Assembly (NCBI GenBank): GCA_024404495.1
Contig: JAKSPT010000010.1
Coordinates: 1 to 64,000, forward strand
DNA length: 64,000 nt
From: Lachnospiraceae bacterium
GTDB taxonomy: Bacteria > Bacillota > Clostridia > Oscillospirales > CAG-272
Direction: 5' to 3'
Shown: positions 9,747 through 18,542 of the stretch, one piece after another
Layout of the letters: every line of letters begins with the position of its first letter
Numbering within the stretch: the stretch's first letter is position 1
Program-made: the position numbers and the translations under genes
The notes under the pieces: generated by a model
Told to the model about the DNA's origin: nothing
Databases searched by the model: none
What the model saw: the letters and a program-made list of their open reading frames with translations, nothing else

Positions 9747-10301
9747 TTAAATTTCGAGAATTTCCTTGTTCTTTGCCTCGGTAACGACGTCAAGCTCCTT
9801 GGTATATTTGTCGGTCAGATCCTGCATCGCCTTCTCGGAGAGCTTCTGCTCATCCTCGGTCATCTCGCTGTTTTTCTTCATATCCTTGATCTTGTCGTTC
9901 GCGTCGCGGCGGATATTGCGGATTGCGACCTTCGCGTCCTCGCCCATCTTCGCGACCTGCTTGGTCAGTTCCTTTCTGCGCTCACCGGTGAGCTGCGGGA
10001 AGGAAAGACGGACGCATTTGCCGTCGTTGACGGGATTGATACCGACGTCGGACGCCTGAATGGCGCGCTCGATGGGCTTGAGCATATTGGATTCCCACGG
10101 GGTAACGGTCAGCGTGCGGGCGTCGGTCGCCTTGACGGCGGCGATATCGGCGATGCGGGTGGGAGCGCCGTAATAGTCAACGGTCACGCGGTCAAGCACG
10201 GCGACGTTCGCTCTGCCGACGCGGACGGTCTGCAGCTCATGAGAGTAGCCCGCGACGGTTTTTTTCATTTTCTCTTCGTAATCCTTGGTGTTCAGTTTCA
10301 T
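9747..10301 (-). CDS. frr: Ribosome recycling factor
   Basis: Splits post-termination ribosomes together with EF-G. The 184 residues match the family length exactly, with the conserved VGRANVAVLDRVTVDYYG and RRKELTKQVAKMGEDAKVAIRN stretches. An excellent Shine-Dalgarno (GGAGG, 8 bases before the ATG) fixes the start. It directly follows pyrH in the usual Firmicutes order. Confidence 0.98.
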   Translation of the reverse strand: MKLNTKDYEEKMKKTVAGYSHELQTVRVGRANVAVLDRVTVDYYGAPTRIADIAAVKATDARTLTVTPWESNMLKPIERAIQASDVGINPVNDGKCVRLSFPQLTGERRKELTKQVAKMGEDAKVAIRNIRRDANDKIKDMKKNSEMTEDEQKLSEKAMQDLTDKYTKELDVVTEAKNKEILEI

Positions 10302-10334
10302 CTGTTTTTCCTCCGTATCAAAATATGTTTTTTC

Positions 10335-11054
10335 TTATTTTACGATGGTGCCGGGTTTCTTTTCGCCGAGGATCACCTTGGCGATGTTGACGGGATCGTT
10401 CGCGTCGAAGACCAGCATCGGGATGCCGACCTCGTCGGCAAGGGCGGCGGCGGGAAGGTCGATCGCCTTGAGACCCTGATTCAGGATCGACTTGTAGGTC
10501 ATTTCTTCATAGCGGACGGCGTCCTCGTTCCCGGGTTTGTTCGGGTCCTTGTTGTAAATGCCGTCGATGTTCTTCGCCATCATCAGTGCGTCGCATTCCA
10601 GCTCGGCGGCACGGAGCACGGCGGCGGTATCGGTCGAGAAGAACGGATTGCCCGATCCGCAGGCGAGCAGAACGACCTTTCCGGCTTCCATCGCTTCGAC
10701 CGCCTTGTCCTTGCGGAACAGCTCGGCGACCTTCGGCATATCGAACGCGGTCAGCACCACGCTCGGGATCCCCTTTTCACGGAGCGAATCCTGCATACCG
10801 AGGCAGTTGATGCAGGTTGCGAGCATTCCCATATTATCGGCGGCACAGCGGTCCATGCCTCTTCCCTGCCTTGCGCCGCGCCAGATATTACCGGCGCCGA
10901 TGACGACCGCCACCTGCACGCCGTTTTTCACACATTCACCGATCGCACCCGCGATCTCGTCGGTAAACGCGTCGTCAATGACGCGATCCGGGTTATCATG
11001 CTTCAGCGCTTCTCCCGAAACCTTCAGAAGAACGCGCCTGTACTGACTGTTCAT
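10335..11054 (-). CDS. pyrH: UMP kinase
   Basis: Hexameric bacterial UMP kinase, converting UMP to UDP with ATP. Seen: KVSGEAL (phosphate-binding N-terminus), GAGNIWRGARQGRGMDR, and the allosteric / nucleotide region FFSTDTAAVLRAAEL. Of several in-frame ATGs, 11054 gives the family N-terminus (MNSQYRRVLLKVSG, 239 residues); the one 15 bp upstream (MGVLT) is the alternative, since the ribosome-binding site (GGGGG) is weak for both. It is the first gene after the promoter at 11089-11117 and heads the block running to polC. Confidence 0.96.
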   Translation of the reverse strand: MNSQYRRVLLKVSGEALKHDNPDRVIDDAFTDEIAGAIGECVKNGVQVAVVIGAGNIWRGARQGRGMDRCAADNMGMLATCINCLGMQDSLREKGIPSVVLTAFDMPKVAELFRKDKAVEAMEAGKVVLLACGSGNPFFSTDTAAVLRAAELECDALMMAKNIDGIYNKDPNKPGNEDAVRYEEMTYKSILNQGLKAIDLPAAALADEVGIPMLVFDANDPVNIAKVILGEKKPGTIVK

Positions 11055-11088
11055 CGTAAGAACCCCCATAGTAACTTTAATTATAGTT

Positions 11089-11117
11089 ATTGTACCACAA
11101 AAATGCAAATTTGTAAA
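11089..11117 (-). promoter_or_regulatory. Promoter of the pyrH-frr-uppS-cdsA-dxr-rseP-ispG-polC cluster
   Basis: On the minus strand TTTACA (11117-11112), a 17-bp spacer and TACAAT (11094-11089) with TG one base upstream (extended -10). It lies just upstream of pyrH and beyond the terminator of the preceding lipoprotein gene, so the cluster can be transcribed independently of rpsB-tsf. Confidence 0.75.
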
Positions 11118-11158
11118 CAGTATTCCCGAAAATTTTCCCTTTCCGGCTGCGGGGAAAG

Positions 11159-11186
11159 CAAAAAGCCGCCCTTCCAGACGGCTTTT
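11159..11186 (-). terminator. Intrinsic terminator after the beta-propeller lipoprotein
   Basis: Minus-strand hairpin AAAAGCCG / CGGCTTTT with a 10-base loop, followed by T-rich sequence, 14 bp after the stop codon at 11200. It closes the two-gene glycan unit. Confidence 0.8.
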
Positions 11187-11199
11187 CGGTTTGTTATTG

Positions 11200-12645
11200 T
11201 CAGATCGCGAGGCGATAACGGGACATCGAGCCGCCGACGCGGTAATAAACGAAGATCTGATCGTTCATCACGAGGAAGGCGGGACCGTCGTTGCCGTAGC
11301 CGTGTTCGGTCTGGTCGATGATCGGACCGACCTTTTCCCAGTGCTCAAAATCCTGAGAACGGGCGAACATATGGCACCAGTGTGCGTCGTCGTAGGGCTG
11401 TTCGGTGGAGATCTCGTAGACCATATAGAACCAGCCGTCGCAGTACATCACGTCGCGTCTGCCGGTCGTTCCGCTCGCGGGATCGGTCGGCTTCTTGTCG
11501 GTCGGGATGATCGGGTTGCCGTCGTAGATCTCAAGGTTCATCAGGTCCTCGCCGGAGGCGTAGCAGATCATGCAGTCGGTCCAGTCGAAGGTGTGGAAGG
11601 TGACGTACCACGTTCCGTTCAGACGGAAGATATCGGGCGTGCCGACGTTTGCGCCGTAGAGCCCCTGCCCGTCGTGGCGGTAGTCGATGATGCAGCCCTG
11701 CTTCTCGAAATGGATGCCGTCCTTAGAGGTCGCGAGTCCGACCGCGCCGCGGTTGTCCTTATCCGGAGCGCCGGTGCCCTCGTAAACGAGGTAATAGGTG
11801 CCGTCCTCGTACCAGATGCCGGGGAAGCTCGCCATCTGATTATCCCAATCGTCCTCGCTCGGACGCAGGACGGTATCGACCTTGGTGAAGTTCACGCCGT
11901 CCTCGGAGGTCGCGAGCGCAACGCCCGCTTCACCGTCTATCCACTCGATGTAGTACGCCCAGATCACGTCGTTGACGACGAGAAAATCTGCGAAGTGCAT
12001 ACCGAGGCTGCTGCCGATCGAGGTCTTCACGTCCTTCAGCACGACGGAATCCGGGTCTTCAAAGAGCGTTTCGAGCGGCTTGAAATCCACCGTGGTGTCC
12101 TTGTCGTAGACGTTGACGACCGGACCCTTCGGAACGTAAACACCGGTGAGGTTCAGGGTCTTTTCGACCGAGAAATCGCCGCTTTCCGGAATCAGCGCGA
12201 GCAGCGCTTCGACGGCAAGCTCCATTGCCTTGTCGCCGTCCGCGACGACGCAGAGCTTGTTCCCGACGACCGTGATGCGGTAGCCGTCTGCGGCAAGACC
12301 CTCTTTCGCGGTCTTGCTCTCTTCACGGTTGGTATCGCCGATGAGGATCTCGGGCTTCTTTTCGCCCTCCTCCTTCACCCAGTCGGTGTCGATCGCGGCG
12401 TCCTTGCCCGCGAGCTTGCTCAGCGCGGCGCGGACCTTCACGGCGCCCTTCGTCACCGCGTCGGAAGCGATATCGGGGCGCATAACGGTATAGAGCGGTT
12501 CTCCGCCCGCAACGAGGGTCAGCCTGTCGTCTCCTGCGGGAGGATCAGTTTCCTTCGCGGGTTCTTTTTCGCCGCCGCAGGCGGTCAGCGCGCCGAACGC
12601 GAGAACGAGAGTGAGAAGGAGCGCGATCGTTTTTCTTGCTTTCAT
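11200..12645 (-). CDS. Secreted lipoprotein with glycoside-hydrolase-like five-bladed beta-propeller
   Basis: Predicted surface lipoprotein: ATG at 12645 gives KARKTIALLLTLVLAFGALTACGG, a signal peptide ending in a lipobox with cysteine at about residue 23. About residues 25-160 form a domain of unknown type. The rest (about 190-481) shows repeated WY.DGTYYLVYEG / GLATSKDGIHFEK / LNGTWYVTFHTFDW patterns typical of GH43/GH32/GH130-like propellers, which act on glycan chain ends. I cannot assign a substrate or confirm catalytic carboxylates. It follows the GH31-like gene by 30 bp and shares its transcript, suggesting joint glycan processing at the cell surface. Confidence 0.75.
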   Translation of the reverse strand: MKARKTIALLLTLVLAFGALTACGGEKEPAKETDPPAGDDRLTLVAGGEPLYTVMRPDIASDAVTKGAVKVRAALSKLAGKDAAIDTDWVKEEGEKKPEILIGDTNREESKTAKEGLAADGYRITVVGNKLCVVADGDKAMELAVEALLALIPESGDFSVEKTLNLTGVYVPKGPVVNVYDKDTTVDFKPLETLFEDPDSVVLKDVKTSIGSSLGMHFADFLVVNDVIWAYYIEWIDGEAGVALATSEDGVNFTKVDTVLRPSEDDWDNQMASFPGIWYEDGTYYLVYEGTGAPDKDNRGAVGLATSKDGIHFEKQGCIIDYRHDGQGLYGANVGTPDIFRLNGTWYVTFHTFDWTDCMICYASGEDLMNLEIYDGNPIIPTDKKPTDPASGTTGRRDVMYCDGWFYMVYEISTEQPYDDAHWCHMFARSQDFEHWEKVGPIIDQTEHGYGNDGPAFLVMNDQIFVYYRVGGSMSRYRLAI

Positions 12646-12675
12646 TTCATTCTTTTCCTTTCGTATCATCTGGTT

Positions 12676-15600
12676 TCATCGGACGGAAACCGCGCCGAGG
12701 AGGATCTCGTAATCGGGCGTGACGTCCGGGAGAACGAGGTAATCGAAGTTCGGGAGCCATTCTGAGTCGCCCTCGCTCTTCGGCTTCTGCCAGATCGTGA
12801 TCGTGTTGTCGCCCGCCTTCAGGTCGAGCTCGAGAGTGACCGGCCTGAATTCGTGGAAGTGTCCGGTCTTTGCCGAATACCTTTCGCCGGTATCCTCGCC
12901 GTTGACCTTCACGCGGAAGGTACGGGTATCGCCCGAGCCGACGTAGAGGAGGACCTTATAGGTACCTGCCTCGGGAACGCGGATGCCCTTCATCGTAAAG
13001 GAGGACTTGCCGTCGTTCGAGGTCGCGCCGACCGCGTATCCGCCCGACTGGGTGTGCCCTTCGTCGGGAGGCGTCAGACGGTTGTTGCAGTTATTGTATT
13101 CCCCGCCGACCTCGCACTCGTAGAGCGAGGTGCTGCCGTCAAACCAGAAGGAGATGACGTTTTCGCCCTCCTCCAGATAGACGGTCTGATTCAGAACGGC
13201 GAAGACGTGCGTGCTGAGCGTGCCGGGAAGGGTCAGCTCGCTCTTCTGCCCGTTGATCGAGAGGTTCAGCTTCTTCCCCGCCTCGGAGGGGTTGGAATAG
13301 TTGAGGCAGAGCTGATAGGGCGCGGTTTTCGGCACCGTGACCTTGTAGGTCAGGACGTTGTCCTTTGAAAGACCGATGCCCGAGACCGCGTTTCCGCCCG
13401 CTGCGCTCGCCATCGGGATCAGCTTCAGCGAACCGGAAAGGTTTTCCGCCGTGGGAAGGAGCAGATCGCCCTTCATCCCGGTTTCGACCGGGGCTTTGTC
13501 GTACACAAAGATGCAGTCGAGGTCGGGAGCGTAGCCCTCTCCCTCGCGGGTCGTGAAGAGGATGCTGTTTTCGCCCTTTTTCAGAGTCAGCGGAACGGTG
13601 ACGCTCTGGAAACGGTTCCAGTCGCCGTTCGTGGGGCAGCGGAGCGGGATGGTCTCCCCGCCGTTTACCGTGATTGCAAGATTCCGGGATTCGGAGCTGC
13701 CGTTATAGAAGACGATCTCGACGTCGTAGGTACCGTCCCCGGGCGCTTTCACGCCGTTCATCGTGAGGGTCTTTTTGCCGTCGTCGCCGACCGCGCCGAC
13801 GATCGCGCTGCCGGAGGCGCCGTCCTTGTTTTTGTTCAGCGAAACGCCGTGAAAGGTGTTTCCGTCGTCCTCGCACTCGTAGAGCGTGCCGTCGGTAATG
13901 ATCACGGGCTCACGCTCGGGCGCTTCGGCACCGACCGCTGCGATGACCTCGTGTGCCTTGCCGTCGTCGGCGAATTTGATATAAAGGATCAGACCGATAT
14001 CGTTTTCCGCCGCGGTATCGTAGAACCAGACGCTGCCGGAAGCCGCGTCGTATTCCGCGCGGTCTGCCGCCTGCTTTGCGGCGGTATTATCGATCTTAAC
14101 CTCGGTCGGCGTGCGGCGGGTATGGATCTGCAGCTCGACGTTACGGGAAGTAACCGCGAAGGAACCGGTGCGCTCGCCGAGCTTTACCGTGATCTTTCCG
14201 CTTTCGCCCTTCAGGGAAACGGGAGTCAGCGCGTATTTGCCGCTTTCGTATTCGTAGGAGATGCCGTCGTCCTCGTAGACCTCGAAGGTCGTTTCGGTTT
14301 CCGCCGGATAGAGGTCGAGGCGGAGCGTGGGATCGGTGACGTCCTGCGTGTTCGCGCCGTAAGAGCCGAGCGGGATGATCGAGCCGACCCGTACGAAGAG
14401 AGGCAGAACCGACGCGGCGGAGGAATAATTCAGGGTCTTGCCGCCCTCATAGACCTTGCCGGTGTTATAGTCGATCCAGCTTGCCCCGGCGGGGAGATAA
14501 AGCGATTCGGTCGCGGTGCGCGCCGTCGAGGAGACCGGGCAGACGAGGAGGGACGGGCCGAGCATGAACTCGTCGTTCACCTTCCACGCCTTGGGATCGT
14601 CCGGGAATTCCATCATCAGCGGGCGGGTCACGCCGACGCCGGTGTTGTGCTGTTCCCAGAAGAGGCTGTACTGATAGGGGATGAGCGCGTAGTGAAGCGC
14701 GTTGTATTTCCGATAGCATTCGATGACCGTGCGGCTGCGGTCGAGGACGGTCGCCTCGGTCGCCCACTCGTTCGACATCGCAAAGGGCGTCAAGAACATC
14801 AGCTCCGCGCGGCGCATATAGGAAACGTCGGACGGTGTGGAAACGTCGCGGATCTCGGGCGTGTAGTAGGTACCCGAGAAGCCCTGCACGATCACGGACA
14901 TCACGAACTGATCGTAGCCGTAATAATCGGTATAGGCGGAGGTGGCGTAGCGCTGCATACCGGTGTAGTTGCCGCGGCTGAACAGGAAGGCGCGTTTTCC
15001 GTATTCGGTGCGGTAGGTATCGTGGAGCAGGTTGACGGTCAGCGTGCCGAGCAGATTGTGGTAGGCGTTTGCCGAAATGCCGCCCGGGAACCGGGTGGAA
15101 AGGCTGTTGTTCGCGCCCCAGCTGTCGGTTTCGTCGACCTTGAAGCCGTCAACGCCGATAGAGAGAAGGTTTTTGACGTGGATCGAAGCGTAAAGCTCGC
15201 GCGCTTTTTCGGTCGTCATATCCGGGATGAGACCGCCGAAGCCGTATTGTCCGCCGCTGTGTCCCTCCCAGTCACGGGTACCGAGGACCTCGCTTTTCAG
15301 CGAATACCGGCTCATATCTTCATAGATTTCCGCCTTCGGGGAGACGTAGGGATGCTCCCAGAGGTTGACGCGAAGCCCGAGCGCGTGCATTCTTTCGGTG
15401 AACGCGGCGGGATCGGAGGTGAATTTGGGACTCCATTCGTAAGAGCAGGGATAGGTGGCGGTCTGCCAGCCGGGTTCGACACCCGCAACGTCGATCGCGA
15501 TCCCGGCGTCAAGCTGTTTCACGATCGCGTCGTAAAGCAGATCCTCGGTCCACGAGCCGAAGCCGCGGTAGGTCAGACCGAGCGCGTAGAGCGGCGGCAT

Positions 15601-16395
15601 CGCCATTCTGCCGGCAAGCTCGGACCAGTTTTCGAGGATGGTGCGAGGAGCGGGACCGTAAAAGAAACAGAAATTCATTCTCCCGCCCTCGACCGAGAGC
15701 GAATAGTCTTCCTTGAAGGAGACCTGTCCCTTATTGGAATTGTTCAGGAAAACGCCGTAGCCCGCCGAGCTGTACCACAGCGGAATGATCGCGTGGACGT
15801 TGTCGTCGTTCAGCCAGAGCGAATAGACGCTGTCGCGGTGGTCAATGGTCGTGAAGGCGTCCCCGACGTCGCTGCCCAGACCGAAGAAATGCTCTTCCCC
15901 GTTCAGGTCGCGCACGAAGGAAGCGGTCTTCCCCTCGCCGTCTGCGGAAAACGCTTTCGCCGCGCTGCGGAAGATCACTTTTCCATCGGGGTCGGCAACG
16001 GTGATGCCGAGGTCATTTCCGATCGAGACGGTCAGCCCCTCGGTACGGATGATCTTTCCGCCGGCGGGGTCGTCCTCCTCCAGTCCGTGGACGGGAGCGT
16101 AATCCTCCCGACCTTTTTCGACCATCTCGTACACGGTCGGTTCGACCCGTTCGTCCTTCGGCGAATAGCAGAAGCTGACGAGGTCTTCCCGCAGAAAACA
16201 GACAGAGAGGCTGTTTCCCTCCGCGTCGGTTACGAGCGTGTCGGTTAAAACGTCTTTGTACTTGGGCTCTTTTTCGGGGTTCATGGTTTCGGATTCCTTC
16301 CCGTCGTTTTTACAGCCTGCGAGCAGGACGCAGGTCAGAAGCAAAAGAAGGAAAAGAAATATCCGGTGCTTTTTCACCGTCACGGGTGCGATCAT
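12676..16395 (-). CDS. Secreted GH31-family glycosidase with carbohydrate-binding modules
   Basis: Large lipoprotein (about 1239 residues). The N-terminus VKKHRIFLFLLLLLTCVLLAGC is a lipoprotein signal. About 30-250 is a GH31 N-terminal beta-sandwich (HFFGLGSDVGDAF, PLWYSSAGYGVFL), about 260-600 the (beta/alpha)8 domain with the nucleophile motif GVDGFKVDETDSWG, followed by beta-sandwich domains. The C-terminal third carries two related galactose-binding-like modules (LYECEDDGNTFHGV..., LYECEVGGEYNNC...), probably CBM35-like. Likely an alpha-glucosidase or alpha-xylosidase type enzyme. Start is uncertain: ATG 16395, ATG 16404 or GTG 16383, the last having AAAGGA 11 bases upstream. Own promoter at 16421-16449. 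Confidence 0.88.
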   Translation of the reverse strand: MIAPVTVKKHRIFLFLLLLLTCVLLAGCKNDGKESETMNPEKEPKYKDVLTDTLVTDAEGNSLSVCFLREDLVSFCYSPKDERVEPTVYEMVEKGREDYAPVHGLEEDDPAGGKIIRTEGLTVSIGNDLGITVADPDGKVIFRSAAKAFSADGEGKTASFVRDLNGEEHFFGLGSDVGDAFTTIDHRDSVYSLWLNDDNVHAIIPLWYSSAGYGVFLNNSNKGQVSFKEDYSLSVEGGRMNFCFFYGPAPRTILENWSELAGRMAMPPLYALGLTYRGFGSWTEDLLYDAIVKQLDAGIAIDVAGVEPGWQTATYPCSYEWSPKFTSDPAAFTERMHALGLRVNLWEHPYVSPKAEIYEDMSRYSLKSEVLGTRDWEGHSGGQYGFGGLIPDMTTEKARELYASIHVKNLLSIGVDGFKVDETDSWGANNSLSTRFPGGISANAYHNLLGTLTVNLLHDTYRTEYGKRAFLFSRGNYTGMQRYATSAYTDYYGYDQFVMSVIVQGFSGTYYTPEIRDVSTPSDVSYMRRAELMFLTPFAMSNEWATEATVLDRSRTVIECYRKYNALHYALIPYQYSLFWEQHNTGVGVTRPLMMEFPDDPKAWKVNDEFMLGPSLLVCPVSSTARTATESLYLPAGASWIDYNTGKVYEGGKTLNYSSAASVLPLFVRVGSIIPLGSYGANTQDVTDPTLRLDLYPAETETTFEVYEDDGISYEYESGKYALTPVSLKGESGKITVKLGERTGSFAVTSRNVELQIHTRRTPTEVKIDNTAAKQAADRAEYDAASGSVWFYDTAAENDIGLILYIKFADDGKAHEVIAAVGAEAPEREPVIITDGTLYECEDDGNTFHGVSLNKNKDGASGSAIVGAVGDDGKKTLTMNGVKAPGDGTYDVEIVFYNGSSESRNLAITVNGGETIPLRCPTNGDWNRFQSVTVPLTLKKGENSILFTTREGEGYAPDLDCIFVYDKAPVETGMKGDLLLPTAENLSGSLKLIPMASAAGGNAVSGIGLSKDNVLTYKVTVPKTAPYQLCLNYSNPSEAGKKLNLSINGQKSELTLPGTLSTHVFAVLNQTVYLEEGENVISFWFDGSTSLYECEVGGEYNNCNNRLTPPDEGHTQSGGYAVGATSNDGKSSFTMKGIRVPEAGTYKVLLYVGSGDTRTFRVKVNGEDTGERYSAKTGHFHEFRPVTLELDLKAGDNTITIWQKPKSEGDSEWLPNFDYLVLPDVTPDYEILLGAVSVR

Positions 16396-16420
16396 CCTTT
16401 CCATAAGGTACGTTTTTACA

Positions 16421-16449
16421 AGTATAACACAAAATGGGAAAGATTGCAA
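16421..16449 (-). promoter_or_regulatory. Promoter of the GH31 / beta-propeller lipoprotein pair
   Basis: Minus strand TTGCAA (16449-16444), 17-bp spacer, TATACT (16426-16421). Predicted transcription starts around 16414, leaving a very short leader before the candidate starts of the GH31 gene. Confidence 0.75.
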
Positions 16450-16463
16450 GAGAAAGAAACGAA

Positions 16464-16489
16464 AAGGACCGGCGTTTCCGTCGGTCCTT
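16464..16489 (-). terminator. Intrinsic terminator after tsf
   Basis: Minus-strand stem AAGGACCG / CGGTCCTT with a 10-base loop and a following TTTTCGTTTC run, starting 14 bp after the tsf stop. It separates rpsB-tsf from the glycosidase pair. Confidence 0.85.
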
Positions 16490-16502
16490 ATGATGGATGA
16501 AA

Positions 16503-17435
16503 TTACTTGACGAGGCTTGCGATCTCTTCCGCGAAGTTGTCTTCTCTCTTCTGGAGACCTTCGCCCTTCTCGTAGCGCTTGAAGCCCTTGAGCTTGAGGG
16601 CGCCGCCGAGGCGCTTGCCTTCGGTCTCGAGATACTTGGCAACCGTCATGGAGTCGTCCTTGACGTAAGCCTGATCTGCGAGGCAGTAGGTCTCGTAGTA
16701 CTTGCCGAGCTTGCCGATGACCATCTTGTCGAGGATCTGCTGAGGCTTGTTGGCGTTCTTGGGATCGTTCTTGATCTGGGCGAGGATGACTTCTCTTTCC
16801 TCGTCGAGCGCTGCCTGCGGGACCTCGTCACGGAAGGAGTAGAGGCAGTTCATAGCGGCGACCTGAAGGGCGACGTTCTTGGCAACTGCCGGGAACTCGG
16901 GATTGGCGATGACGGCGTCGTCACCCTCGAAGGTAACGATAACGCCGGTAACGCCGGAACCGTGAATGTAGGTGCTCATGTTGCCTTCCTCAACGAGGAA
17001 GCGGCGGATCGACATATTTTCCTTGATGGTGGCGATCTTCTCAACGAGAACGTCGGCGACCGTCAGATCGGAACCGTCATATTTGCACGCCTTCAGAGCC
17101 TCGACGTCAGCGGGCTTGCAGGCGAGAATGGTGCGGAGGACGCCCTTGACGAACGCCTTGAACTCGTCGTTCTTCGCGACGAAGTCGGTCTCCGCGTTGA
17201 CCTCGACCATCGCTGCGGTCTTGCCGTCCTCGGAAACGAGGATATCGACGACGCCCTCAGCGGCGATACGGTCAGCCTTCTTTGCGGCGGTGGCAAGACC
17301 CTTCTCACGGAGGAGCTTGATCGCCTTTTCTTCGTTGCCCTCAGCTTCGACGAGGGCCTTCTTGCATTCCATCATACCGCAGCCGGTCTTCGCGCGAAGA
17401 GCGGCAACGTCACTTGCTTTAATAGAAACTGCCAT
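16503..17435 (-). CDS. tsf: Translation elongation factor Ts
   Basis: Guanine-nucleotide exchange factor for EF-Tu. The 310 residues include the N-terminal UBA-like segment (VAALRAKTGCGMMECKKAL), the conserved ETDFVAKN that contacts EF-Tu, and the C-terminal dimerisation region (VIGKLGKYYETYCL). The start at 17435 has AAGGAAGG at ideal spacing. It follows rpsB by 84 bp as in nearly all bacteria and is closed by its own terminator. Confidence 0.98.
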   Translation of the reverse strand: MAVSIKASDVAALRAKTGCGMMECKKALVEAEGNEEKAIKLLREKGLATAAKKADRIAAEGVVDILVSEDGKTAAMVEVNAETDFVAKNDEFKAFVKGVLRTILACKPADVEALKACKYDGSDLTVADVLVEKIATIKENMSIRRFLVEEGNMSTYIHGSGVTGVIVTFEGDDAVIANPEFPAVAKNVALQVAAMNCLYSFRDEVPQAALDEEREVILAQIKNDPKNANKPQQILDKMVIGKLGKYYETYCLADQAYVKDDSMTVAKYLETEGKRLGGALKLKGFKRYEKGEGLQKREDNFAEEIASLVK

Positions 17436-17519
17436 TTGATTTCCTTCCTTTTCTCCGGCGGGTGGAGGTATCACACGGTATTCTCCGCCGGGATCATACC
17501 GCTCGTTCGGAGAAAACGC

Positions 17520-18260
17520 TCAGGCGTTCTCTTCCTCAGCCTTGTCGGCAGCAGCCTCGCTGCCCTCTTCGAACTGTTCGCCCTGCTTGCCCTCGATCAT
17601 CGCGTCGGCGAGAACGGAGGAGATGAGCTTGATGGCGCGGATCGCGTCGTCGTTGCCGGGGATCACGTAGTCTGCGTCATCGGGATCGCAGTTGGTATCG
17701 ACGATCGCAACGACCGGGATGCCGAGCTTCTTCGCTTCGAGAACGGCGATGTGCTCCTTGCGGGGGTCAACGATGAACACAGCGGAGGGGAGGCGGTCCA
17801 TGGACTTGATACCGCCGAGGTTCTTCTCAAGGTCTTCCATTTCCTTGATGAGCTTTGCGACTTCCTTCTTGGGAAGGAGATCGAAGGTGCCGTCTTCCTT
17901 CATCTTTTCGAGGGACTTCAGACGGGCGATGGACTTCTTGATCGTCTTGAAGTTGGTCAGCATGCCGCCGGGCCAACGGACGTTCACGTAGTACTGACCG
18001 CAGCGGGTAGCCTCTTCCTTGATCGCATCGGCTGCCTGCTTCTTGGTGCCGACGAAGAGGAGAGAACCGCCTTCAGCGGAAAGGTCACGAACGAACATAT
18101 ACGCTTCTTCGAACTTCTTCACAGTCTTCTGAAGGTCGATGATGTAGATGCCGTTGCGTTCGGTGAAAATGTACTCCGCCATTTTCGGGTTCCATTTTCT
18201 GGTCTGGTGTCCGAAATGAACACCTGCTTCGAGGAGCTGCTTGATCGTGATGATTGCCAT
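17520..18260 (-). CDS. rpsB: 30S ribosomal protein S2
   Basis: Small-subunit protein needed for S1 docking and start-site selection. The 246 residues begin [27 protein letters not shown], the family signature; [31 protein letters not shown] is also diagnostic. The start at 18260 has AAAGGA upstream. A C-terminal acidic tail ([16 protein letters not shown]) is common in Clostridia. The gene has a leader with a stable hairpin (18291-18331) and its own promoter. Confidence 0.98.
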   Translation of the reverse strand: MAIITIKQLLEAGVHFGHQTRKWNPKMAEYIFTERNGIYIIDLQKTVKKFEEAYMFVRDLSAEGGSLLFVGTKKQAADAIKEEATRCGQYYVNVRWPGGMLTNFKTIKKSIARLKSLEKMKEDGTFDLLPKKEVAKLIKEMEDLEKNLGGIKSMDRLPSAVFIVDPRKEHIAVLEAKKLGIPVVAIVDTNCDPDDADYVIPGNDDAIRAIKLISSVLADAMIEGKQGEQFEEGSEAAADKAEEENA

Positions 18261-18290
18261 TTTTGTTTTTCCTTTCTTCGGTTGTTCCAC

Positions 18291-18331
18291 CACGGCTCCG
18301 GGGACTCGCGTTCACCGAAAAAAGAGCCGTG
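18291..18331 (-). promoter_or_regulatory. Hairpin in the rpsB 5' leader (possible r-protein leader)
   Basis: Within the roughly 90-nt leader of rpsB an 8-bp stem (CACGGCTC at 18291-18298 with GAGCCGTG at 18324-18331) encloses a 25-base loop, ending about 30 bases before the start codon. Autogenous control by S2 is known in other bacteria, but I cannot match this to a defined leader family. Confidence 0.35.
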
Positions 18332-18353
18332 TGTGTATTTTGAACCAACGGGT

Positions 18354-18382
18354 AGTATACCATACTTTATTATAGAATGCAA
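18354..18382 (-). promoter_or_regulatory. Promoter of rpsB-tsf
   Basis: Minus strand TTGCAT (18382-18377), 17-bp spacer, TATACT (18359-18354) with TG one base upstream. The -35 is weak and the extended -10 probably compensates. Confidence 0.65.
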
Positions 18383-18471
18383 GTTCTTTCGGAAAGTTCA
18401 GAAAATATTTACATTTGTTCCCCGGTCTGCGCTTTTTTTCGGTTTTTGACCGCCGAATCGTCCCTTTTCTG

Positions 18472-18500
18472 TTGACAATTCCCAAAAAGCAGAGTAAAAT
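18472..18500 (+). promoter_or_regulatory. Promoter of the sugar oxidoreductase / isomerase pair
   Basis: TTGACA at 18472-18477, a 17-bp spacer and TAAAAT at 18495-18500, about 43 bp before the start codon of the Gfo/Idh gene. Confidence 0.85.
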
Positions 18501-18542
18501 AAGCGTTGGAAACATATTTTTTCCATAAAGGAGAATACGAAC

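Noticed and set aside
13849..16248. 799-codon open frame antisense to the GH31 gene
   Set aside because: Shadow of a gene with clear GH31 motifs, promoter and lipoprotein signal.
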